From: Bryum argenteum
Lineage: Eukaryota; Streptophyta; Bryopsida; Bryales; Bryaceae
DNA: 64,000 nucleotides
Direction of reading: 5' to 3'
Assembly: GCA_037043015.1 (NCBI GenBank)
Contig: CM073322.1
Location: 16,007,601-16,071,600 of the forward strand
The position numbers and the translations under genes were made by a program. Below, one piece after another: positions 56,130 to 64,000 of this stretch. The notes beneath the pieces are model-generated. The model had not been told where the DNA came from and made no database searches. It worked only from the letters and a program-made list of their open reading frames with translations. The number at the start of each line of letters is the position of its first letter. Position 1 is the stretch's first letter.

Positions 56130-57055
56130 TTAGTTGGTGAGACGATCAGCACCCTTCTGGGCATCCCTCTTCATGTCATTAGCTGTGTTCTTGGCAGAGT
56201 CACCTGCATCCTCGGCCTTTCCTTGCAAGTCCTTTCCAGTGTCCTTAGCTGAGTCTGTGCCCTTGTCCACATTCTTCTTGATTGAATCGCCGGCATCTTC
56301 AAGGGTATTTTGAGCCTTGTCCTGCAGCAATACAAACAAAATTTTCAGCAACCTAATCATGAAGAACCGCAACAGTCAACCGCTTTCTGCCGGAATAATT
56401 TAACTACAACCATAATAGCTTCTGTAACCTCCAATCTCTATAATCAATAGCTCAATAACAACAGTATGACGGGAGAAATTGCATCACAAGAGTGATTCTG
56501 TAATTTATAGAGCACATTCTAATGAGAAGGAAGTGCAAATGCAGCTCTACATCTGCGACCTAGAGTACTTACGGTGAAGCTCTCGGTATTGTTGCGGGCA
56601 TCTTTGCTGGCGTCCTTGGCCTTTCCTTCCAAATCCCGTCCAGTATCAGCAGCCTTGTCTCCCAACTTCTCAGCCTCATTCTGAACTTTGCCACCGGCAT
56701 CCTTGGCCTTATCCTTAGCCTCATCGGCCGATCCGGCAATGTAATCACCGGCTTGCTCCAACTTTCCCTTGGCAGCTCCAGCGACATCCTCCACCTTGCC
56801 CTTAACAGCTCCCGCGGTGTCCTTGACCTTGTTGGCCGCTCCACCGACTGCATTCTGGGCCTTATCAGTGATACCTTCCTCGGCGCGGACCACCACGGAT
56901 CGGCGCCCCTCGGACCTCAATGTCAATCCAGACACATTCAGCCTTAAGCCTCCCAATCTCGCGCTTGATGATCCCAAGTGCTGCACATTCACAGTCGCCA
57001 CTCCATTCAAGGACTGCACACCAGTAACGTTCATGCTCGCCATCACAGTCGCCAT
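56130..57055 (-). CDS. Late-embryogenesis-abundant-like protein, plastid-targeted
   Basis: Two exons on the minus strand, 57055-56573 and 56321-56130 (GT-AG, phase 0), give about 224 residues. The first 58 residues are Ser/Arg/Val-rich and acid-poor and end VVVRA|EEG, a typical chloroplast transit peptide. The mature part is a long amphipathic helix of repeated 11-mers (GKVEDVAGAAKGKLEQAGDY, DKAKDAGGKVQNEAEKLGDK, KDTGKDLQGKAEDAGDS) made of Lys, Asp, Glu, Ala and Gly, the LEA_4 (group 3) pattern. Such proteins fold on drying and protect membranes and enzymes. The upstream TATA box and G-box fit stress control. The longer open frame reaching 57466 includes promoter and is not real. Confidence 0.88.
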
Positions 57056-57161
57056 AGCTACAAAATAGATGCGAAGGAGTAATTCGAAAAGTGGGCGGGC
57101 GCGGTAAGAGAAGATTGCTGGGTTGTTTGTTTTGTTGTGGATTACGACAGAAGTGGCGGGG

Positions 57162-57301
57162 TTTATAGGGGTTAGCGGCAGGGTCCAACTCAAAAGTGGG
57201 CGGGGGACAGTGAATGCCAAGTGGAATGTATGAATGACACGAGGATGAATGCGTGCCAAGTGGATGGACCCGGAGAAATCGCATTCGAGCGCCGCACGTG
57301 G
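57162..57301 (-). promoter_or_regulatory. LEA promoter: TATA box and ABRE/G-box
   Basis: On the minus strand CTATAAAC (57168-57162) lies about 107 bases before the LEA ATG. CACGTG, in the wider CCACGTGC, is at 57301-57294, about 240 bases upstream. ACGTG cores of this type are bound by ABA-responsive bZIP factors, fitting a desiccation protein. This is inferred from sequence only. Confidence 0.6.
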
Positions 57302-57417
57302 ACCGATCTCAGCGGTCGGTATGAATCCAGGCGGTTGAAGCTCAAGAGCGGCAAACGGTTCATGCACAAGCCTTGTACTTTGCCAATCATGTCTATCCAC
57401 CAAATGCCATGACGGTA

Positions 57418-57719
57418 AGATAAGAGAATCCAAATCCATTATGCATGCGCCTGCATGCGCCTGCATGTTATCATGTTATCCTATTTGCTAAGAATTCCTT
57501 ATTAATTTAATCGAATGCTAAGGAATTCTCTATTGCTCCTACCGATAAGCAGTTCGTACGTCACTTCCTGCTCGTAAGTGCCAATAGGGCCAGATAAGAG
57601 AATCCAAAAGCAGGATGCTTGTGCCTGCATGTTATCAGTCTCATTTCTCTCCTTTTTTGCAATCTTCGGGAAAATCTCTGGTAATCCCATCATTTACCAG
57701 TTCGTACGTCACTTCCTCT
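57418..57719. repeat. Diverged tandem duplication, about 150-175-bp unit
   Basis: GATAAGAGAATCCAAA at 57418 and 57593, GCCTGCATGTTATCA at about 57462 and 57626, and CAGTTCGTACGTCACTTCCT at 57550 and 57699 follow in the same order, marking two copies with internal length differences. Confidence 0.8.
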
Positions 57720-58700
57720 CAAAAACCAGAACTGTAGGGCCCGTGCATGAAAAGCGTCTTGGAATGTTGTTCACATGGAGACGACGATCGAGGATGGTCT
57801 GATCGGTGATCGATTCATGCTACCGTATATGAGAATGATGTACAACTGAAAGAATGATCCTGGGACTTAGGGGGATAAGAAGTTAGTGAGAATGACGAAT
57901 CAATTGCAAGTTCATGGTGGAAAATTGAGGCGCAGGAAAATCTGGTCTACAAGCGGATTGTGATGAAGAATATGTTATATGAATCTTAAGCATCAATCGC
58001 CTGATCCTGCTTACTCTTGAGGTTGCCTGGTTAACAATTTTATGCAGGATTTGTACTCGATCACGCTCCCGTGAGCTCATTGGAAATTCTTGCGAGCATA
58101 TTCTGTCCTTCAGGATGGTTGCTCACCCAACTTTTTCTTCTACTTCATCATCGAGTACACGACAAAGTAAAGACGTAGATAGATAATTGGCATCAGTTGT
58201 GACTTCTTTATGTCACATTCCGTGATTTCACATGTGCGATATTATCCAATAACTAGGGTTATCATATTATAGGAATATTCTTGTATTTTCAAATTTCAAC
58301 TAGGTACTTCTTCTCAAAACTTATATGTATAGTACCCAGCAGATGAGTTATGTTTATCCCTGTTACAGCAAGTTTTCATGAGTGGGATGACTTTGGAAAG
58401 AGAATTTGACGAGATTTTGTGGGTACATGAAAGCCATAACCGCAGTCCAGTCGATTTGACCTGTCGTGGCAGCTTTTTACTTGAGAAGAGGATCAGCGTT
58501 ATAATGCATAACAGCGCCTTCCCTGGCCTTCCCTGGCGTTATGTGTCTGCGCCAACGAATGCATGCCAGGTGCTACTACCCGAAAAAAATTTCCAGTACA
58601 CCACAATTTTGTGGGGGGGGGGGGGCTTATACTCCCTGCCTAGGCAAGGGGTACCTTTGACCGTGCTATCCATATGGGATACATGGTTCTTCTATGGACA
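57720..58700. other. Intergenic, nothing recognised
   Basis: No gene seen. A long G run (about 58615-58627) follows CACAATTTTG. A faint likeness of this part to the SINE body (G run, then GGGGTACC) was noticed but is too weak to call. Confidence 0.35.
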
Positions 58701-61106
58701 TGGATGAATGAGGATGAATGTCATCCAAAGCTCTAGTAGGAATCCTTGGATTTGACATCCAGTTTTACAGTTTTCCGTCCACCCATCCATGCTTCATCCG
58801 ACACAAAGACACTTCAACATACATAATATTTACAGCTTTATTGCACAATATTTCTTTCCACATTACATTGTCCGACTGTTCTTTGTACATTGTCACACCA
58901 AGCTGCCCTATTTTTCGCCAATGTGCACATTGAAAACACAGTTCGTGAAGCTTCCGCGTAGTATTGATTTCTTGATTAACTCCTCAATTTCCGGCACCAT
59001 CACAGTTTCTTGTCTCGAATGGGATCCTGGAATCCTCTCCTGGCCTCCAACAACCGATCGAGAAGTGGGACGCATTGTTTCTTGTTTTTTCGCCACTCAT
59101 CTTTGAACTTCTTGGACTTGATCGAAGCTTCATTATCCTATTTAGCTTTTCTGGATCAATATTCTCCCAAAATTCATCCTCATCAGAGACCTTCTTCATC
59201 GCGACTTTCGGTCATTGGAATATCCTCAATACTCAACCCGCAAAATAGAAGCCAAATCAAAACACGAGCCAACTCAACAAAGCGCAGCTACATCCTTGAA
59301 CCACTTTCTATGACGCAAAAATATGTTTACCTTTGTAACTCCGACGTAACTTCGTAAACATGTATACTTGGAGCCGACTTGTCAATTGTTGCGCATGCCA
59401 TGCCTCCAACTCTTGTTGGTAATGATACTCGAAAGTAAAAGGCTCCCCATTATCATGTTGTAAGGCTCCGTGTTAAAAAGCTCATACGCTTCCCTTACCT
59501 TTACAATGCAATCTTTGTAATCATACCTGGCGAGAGTTTTCTCATTGCGATGGCACGTGATGCTAGACATTATCTCCTTTGGTACTTGAGCGCGGACATT
59601 CTTGTAATTGCCGTCACTCTCTCTGCTTTTATTCTTTGAAATTACCTTCAATCCCAGTTTCCATCATCTGTTTCACCACCCCCGCATTGTACTCAAACCA
59701 ACCGGTTGTTGCTTGAACCATGTATTCGTTTTTTTATTGTGAATGCATGATAAAAAAGTGGCCCACATGTTTTAGACTCGGGTGGCATGTGCTCAATGAG
59801 CGTCGAAAAGGTCTCCAACACGCCTCGGTTGTAGGAAACAACAACCGCACTTCGAAGTGCTCTTCTTTGAATCGCTTCAACGACACTTTGTAGTTTTTGG
59901 AGAGTCTTTCGTCAGACCACTGTATAAATATAATCATGAACTTATCAATACAACATATCATGCTCAAAGTTTCCACATTTCAGAGGTTCAAACTTACCTT
60001 AGAAAGTCTTTCCCTGCTTCATCTTTTCCAAGTTGAAAGTCAGACACCAAAAGTCCTTGCAATTCAGATCCTCCTCGTATAAGAAACACTGTAACACAAT
60101 AATATGCAAATCTCTTTTGAACTCCCAACGGATGAGTTGCCAAATGTTTAGAATGAGAAAGTACTCTACATTCTTCATCAAATGTGATACAATCAACCTT
60201 CTTCCTCGGTTTGTTGGCACCGAAATCTCTACTCCGTTCCATAGCATCCTGTACAGCCCTAGTAGTGGCTTTGAACCAAGGATGCGTTTTTATGTTAAAC
60301 GGCACCTCCTGAATTCCGGTTATTCACCACTTTCCTTGTTCAGCATAATAAAAAACTTACACAACATTGATCCAAATTCTTGAAGAGGAAGCTTCTCAAT
60401 TGTAATAGAAGTATCCAATCCACAAAAATTTCTCCAAGCATCAAACCGATTTCTCGCCCATGTATCTCGATCTCTTGCTTGGATTTTACTACAGAATTTA
60501 ACATTTTTTCCATTTTTTCCGGATCACAATCAAAAATCCACAAAAGACACTTTCCGTCGCTACTACTCGACTCTCGTGTATCGGGATCTACGAAAAACTA
60601 TCTCAATTCAAAACGGTGTCCGATAACTCCCTATTCGGCACTTCAACAATTGTAGGACTTGAAAAATCGATCCCAATTCCGAAGATATCAAAGCCTTCTA
60701 GTGTTTCTTCATCAAACACCGAGGAGTTTCCACACTAACGAGACTATTCTCCGTCATTAGATCATTTCGAAGTGAAACAGTCGCAGGTTAAGAGTTGAGC
60801 TATCGTCAGTATGTAGGGATTTGGTGCGGCGCTACTACCACTTTCACCACCACGACCTCGCCCTCGACCGCGATCATGCGTGGGACGATCGGCAATCGAC
60901 ATGATCCGCTTGTATGTAGGAACCCTCTTGCGCTTGAACGCTCCATCGCAGACAGAAGCACGCACCTCGCGAGAAAATGACGGCACTCATCACAATGGCG
61001 GCGTAGTTATTTGGGAGGGATGAACAAACGGATGTCCTACGGAAAATGAAATTTCATTCAAGGATTCCTACTAGACGTTTGGATGAAAATCATCCACATC
61101 CATCCA
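58701..61106. mobile_element. TIR-bounded element carrying a tyrosine-recombinase gene
   Basis: The left end TGGATGAATGAGGATGAATG then TCATCCAAAGCTCTAGTAGG and AATCCTT (58701-58747) is matched in inverse orientation at 61060-61106 (TGGATGGATGTGGATGATTT, TCATCCAAACGTCTAGTAGG, AATCCTT). The core of about 25 bases differs only at the two bases GC/CG. A minus-strand gene fills the interior: its ATG is at 60990, about 70 bases inside the right repeat, and its last stop is at 58908, about 160 bases inside the left repeat. A target duplication is not clear. The element is 2.4 kb and has no second copy in the window. Confidence 0.65.
58908..60990 (-). CDS. DUF3504/Crypton-type tyrosine recombinase
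   Basis: Minus-strand blocks from 60990 leftward are: MSAVIFSREVRASVCDGAFK with an Arg/Gly-rich run; DGKCLLWIFDCDPEKMEKML; the core FNIKTHPWFKATTRAVQDAM ... DCITFDEECRVL ... HPLGVQKRFAYYCVTVFLIR-GG-SELQGLLVSDF; then SERLSKNYKVSLKRF; TTGWFEYNAGVVKQMMETG; the recombinase box SSITCHRNEKTLARYDY (H-x2-R then Tyr); and the tail LRGSFTNCVFNVHIGEK before the stop at 58908. This order matches the C-terminal domain shared by KIAA1958, ZMYM2 and QRICH1, which descends from Crypton tyrosine recombinases, including the F-x-N-C-x-F-N tail. Introns lie between blocks (one near 59980). Some shifts are not explained by clear splice sites, so the copy may be lightly damaged. The catalytic first Arg could be R in LIRGG, but this is uncertain. 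Confidence 0.7.
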
Positions 61107-61127
61107 CAGACTTCGGTTATGTCCGGC

Positions 61128-61250
61128 AATGGTCAGCAGCCCGTGGTTATGAGAAATAACCAATGGGGCAGTACCTACCTCGCCGCTCGCGCGGCTCGGT
61201 AGGTACCGCCCCATCGGTTATTTTTCATAACCACAGGCTGCTCGACCATT
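61128..61250. repeat. Foldback, about 52-bp arms
   Basis: AATGGTCAGCAGCCCGTGGT then TATGAGAAATAACCAATGGG and GCAGTACCTACC pairs with GGTAGGTACCGCCCCATCGG then TTATTTTTCATAACCACAGG and CTGCTCGACCATT, with few mismatches. An 18-base GC-rich loop (TCGCCGCTCGCGCGGCTC) joins the arms. It begins only about 20 bases right of the recombinase element. Confidence 0.85.
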
Positions 61251-61440
61251 ACCTAGTCCATTGTTGTGACTCATGAGCTGCCAACTTTTAGAGCATTCCT
61301 ATCAAACATGCACTTCATAGAGTTGGTTTAAGTTTGCCAAAAAATGCCAAAAAACCACAGCTTTCTCTCAAAAATGTACAGACACGTTTAGAGTTTGCTA
61401 GTGTCTACAAATATTGTATTGTAGAGGATTGGAGTTGAGT

Positions 61441-62160
61441 ATTCTTCTCATTCGAGTGTAAAATCAACCACTTCAAGTAAGATGGAAAGGTTTGGTGTCG
61501 AACACGAGAGGCTATGCCGCTTTCGAAATGAACTATCACTCAAACAGTAAACCATGGAGGTGGGGGATTATGGGTTGGCAGTCCATTTGCATGCATGGAC
61601 TTGGATTGATATGCAAAGTAGAGGGGCGCTTGAATGAGATTTGTTATCATGACATTTTAGAGGAAAATGTCTACAAGGTAATTTGCAAGTTGAACTTACA
61701 CCATTCTCGTGTTATCTCCATTAAGAAAATGCTTCTATTCACACAACAAAGATGCCTCAAGAGTGATTCTCACGGCAACCTTTTGTTGTCCTTCCTTGGG
61801 GCTTGCTTAATCGCCTAATTTGAATCCCATTGAACACCTTTGGTCAATCCTCAAATGAAGACCAATCAATATGAGATACACTAGTACCTAGATAAGATTA
61901 ACCTCGTTAAGATCAAGGTTTAGTTAAGGACGTTGTCCTTGTCCCTTTATTATGCAAAGAGGCATTGTTTTATTATGGTCAACGCTTGGACAGAATCAAC
62001 GTTTTTGTCTCTCCAAAAACATTTATCTAATCCAAGCACCACTGTACCTCCAAATGGATTATTAAAATTGAAGGATTGTGTGGTAGAAGTTTTCCACTCA
62101 ATTACACCCGATGATTTGTACATTTTTTGTCCACCTCCCATTTTCATTTGTACATTTTTT
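61441..62160 (+). mobile_element. Tc1/mariner transposase remnant
   Basis: Plus-strand pieces in family order are WGIMGWQSICMHGLGLICKV, EGRLNEICYHDILEENVYKV, LNLHHSRVI, NLNPIEHLWSILK (61820-61857, the third-acidic-residue motif region) and, after about 160 bases of unrelated sequence, PPNGLLKLKDCVVEVFHSIT-PDD. The pieces lie in several frames with stops. The N-terminal helix-turn-helix half and the TIRs were not found. It is a 5'-lacking, inactive copy of the DD34E Tc1 group. Confidence 0.8.
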
Positions 62161-63472
62161 GTCCACAAAGGATTGAATGAAGTGTTTGCAGATGTTTGAT
62201 CAGTTTTGACAATCCCCGTGTAACATGATGTATAACGTGATGCATGTCTTACTGTATTGTTGTTCTCAGAGCTTTTTCTAAAAGACAATCTGCATGAAGG
62301 TCAAAATAGAAAAATGAGTCTCTAATTTTGCATGGGTGTGCCGAACTTGGTTATTTACATGGAAAAAATTATGAATAGAATGTTTGAGGTAACAATCTCC
62401 AACTTCCCCTTTGCACCATGTAGCCAATACCTCCGGAGCAATGCCCAGAAAAAGTTTTGCACACACTTTGGATGTTATTATGATGCAAATGATAAACAAC
62501 CAAGGGTCAATTTTTGGAACCAACGACTATGAATAACCTTATGTACAAAAAAAGTGAACATAACTTGAATCACACTCTTAGGAGTGCATACAGGGAAAAA
62601 AACACAATTTTGAGGTTTCAAGCTCCCAAAAACATAAGAAAATCTAAGGGTTTAATATCTCCAGTATAACATGTTCCCTCATTGTTCGAGGTTCTTGGTC
62701 CGTGAAATTTGAACAACTAACTGCCAGGCGCGAGTACCGTCTTGGAAGTGCCGCTCAAATTTGGACGACAATGTCTCTCAAATCGAACGTCATCTGTTCT
62801 CCAAGCAGATCACCTGCGATCGTGCACTTGCAAAGCTCACAATCGCAGAAGCTTGCGTCAATCAGAATTGCTCCAAACTCTTTCCAAAGAGCCGCCGTTC
62901 GAGCTGCGCAGAACGAGCCTCAATCCGATCCAGGTTCTTCATTGCCATCTCCGTCTTGCCATTCTTGCCCTAGTCGAGTTTAACAAAGACATTGCGCAAG
63001 AGCCGGCACATTTGATAGTCAGCACCGTAGCTGAGGCTTCTCTTAAAATAGTGATGTGATCCTATGGGAATTAAGACTTAAGTCTGCTTGCCCGACAACA
63101 ACACGAGTCCGTTTCGTTGTCTGCAGCCTTACAAACAAGCGCTCCTGAAAATGCGAGCGAATGGCATTTTAGGGCGTGAGTCGGTGTAAAGAATTATCAA
63201 GATAAGCAATTGTGATAGAATAGAACTTGAGATGTGTAGAACGGATCAAAATCAAGAAGTTATTATTGGAAATCTTCGAGATGAAGTTCCAGTATAACTG
63301 GGAGGGGGTTGCGAATGGCGCAATTTAGTCAAAATTTAGAGGAATTCGATTGGATATTAAACGTCACACTTGGTATCTAATGTGCCATTGGTCGTAATTA
63401 GGTGAGATCTGACGTTTTGAGATCTGACAGGTGATATCCCCTTCTGTTGTCCAGAGCGTGTGAGGGTCTGCA
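62161..63472. other. Intergenic with an unassigned GC-richer patch
   Basis: 62700-63060 is richer in GC and readable in several frames. The minus frame gives NLDRIEARSAQLERRLFGKS with later stops and the plus frames give Ser/Arg-rich peptides; none is recognised. The rest is AT-leaning, and the last 150 bases are probably the HAD gene leader. Confidence 0.3.
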
Positions 63473-64000
63473 ATGAATCTGATTTCCTCCTGCTTTTGCT
63501 GGTGTGTAGGACCGCCGCGACGTCCACTTCCACCAATTAACTCTGTTCAAGCCATTTTGTTCGACGTTGATGGCACCTTAACGGACTCCGACCCCCTTCA
63601 CTACCAATCTTTTCGTGATATGTTATTAGAGGTATTCAATGCTCATTTTTTTGAACGATGTAGTTTGCCGAATGATTCGATTCCAGCACTGTGAGACCGT
63701 AAAGCTAAGATTTTATTGAATTTTTAGGCAATTCTTTATGATTCAATGTGATATATGGAGAGCTTTCCTGAGAAGTAGAGGTTATTTAGGGCAGCATCCT
63801 TTATATCATTGGGAAGTGGTTAGCAGTGATGACAACAAGGTCCTGCAACAAACTGATTTTTCACTGTTGTGCGTAGAGTGATGATATTTGGAATTTGCTT
63901 GTGATAGATCGATAATTACAACGGTGGAAAGCCTATAACAAAGGAATACTACAGCACCTACATCAGCGGCAAACATAACTCAGAAGTTGGTGAAATACTC
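63473..64000 (+). CDS. HAD-family sugar-phosphate phosphatase, 5' part
   Basis: Exon 1, 63473-63631, encodes 53 residues ending SVQAILFDVDGTLTDSDPLH...RDMLLE, with HAD motif I DVDGT (D31 and D33 as nucleophile and general acid/base). The GT-AG intron is 63632-63907, and exon 2 runs from 63908 to the window end (IDNYNGGKPITKEYYSTYIS, then GKHNSEVGEIL). FxxxxxGKHN after the cap start is typical of the plant SGPP/beta-phosphoglucomutase-like group, which dephosphorylates small sugar phosphates. The gene continues beyond the window. An upstream exon cannot be excluded, because TGTGTAG precedes GACCGCCGCG, but the ATG at 63473 gives an uninterrupted start. Confidence 0.88.

Noticed and set aside
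57056-57466. N-terminal extension of the LEA open frame by about 137 residues
   Set aside because: It runs through the TATA box and G-box. The ATG at 57055 gives a proper transit peptide, so the upstream frame is promoter read-through.
58560-58690. Possible third SINE body with a G run and GGGGTACC
   Set aside because: Only the G tract and a few words agree, and head and order are not preserved. Too weak to call.
1-64000. CRISPR array or bacterial operon structure
   Set aside because: All tandem repeats lack the direct-repeat and unique-spacer pattern, and the genes are spliced and monocistronic. The DNA is plant nuclear.

Overview
This is nuclear DNA of a land plant. The evidence is spliced GT-AG genes with plant-specific products: a beta-expansin, a GPI-type lipid transfer protein, peroxisomal serine:glyoxylate aminotransferase, a chloroplast-targeted LEA protein and a GT92 beta-galactan-synthase-like enzyme. 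Gene density is about one host gene per 6 kb. A kappa-class glutathione transferase and a tyrosine-recombinase-like gene are also present, which makes a seedless plant (bryophyte, lycophyte or fern) more likely than a flowering plant. The species cannot be fixed from the sequence.

Host genes, left to right: the 3' part of WDR55 (1-996, +); serine:glyoxylate aminotransferase AGT1 (4675-6618, +, five exons, PTS1 end); an N-terminally extended thioredoxin (11297-13097, -); a GPI-anchored-type LTP (15455-15958, -); a decayed pepsin-like aspartyl protease (19191-20080, -); the SWR1-complex subunit SWC2/YL1 (24433-28145, +, eleven exons); a GT92 enzyme (29715-31732, +); a kappa-class GST with an SRL end (40034-41713, +); a beta-expansin (53605-55435, +); a plastid LEA protein (56130-57055, -); and the first two exons of a HAD-family sugar-phosphate phosphatase (63473 to the window end, +). 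AGT1 and the GST both end in peroxisomal targeting tripeptides.

Between the genes the window is mostly mobile DNA. A family of short elements with CCCCTAAA-type inverted ends sits between TTAA sites, with members or remnants near 2.4-3.2, 13.9-14.5, 16.6-17.2, 18.3-18.6, 23.4, 35.8, 38.6-38.8 and 41.9-42.8 kb. Two copies of a second MITE family (8290-8673 and 16633-16992) are present, one of them nested in a TTAA element. There are Harbinger-like elements with 3-bp target duplications (1882-2295, 13741-14718 and probably 22.3-24.1 kb), two tRNA-derived SINE copies, a Tc1/mariner remnant and a fossil Copia pol (33.3-35.8 kb).

Two larger elements stand out. At 44.1-50.45 kb inverted ends enclose a Mutator-like (MULE/SWIM) transposase and a convergent C2H2 zinc-finger gene, with 64-bp tandem repeats between their 3' ends. 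At 58.70-61.11 kb inverted repeats of about 47 bp tightly enclose a gene for a DUF3504/Crypton-type tyrosine recombinase. Recombinases of that kind are not normally found between terminal inverted repeats, so this is the best candidate for an undescribed element.
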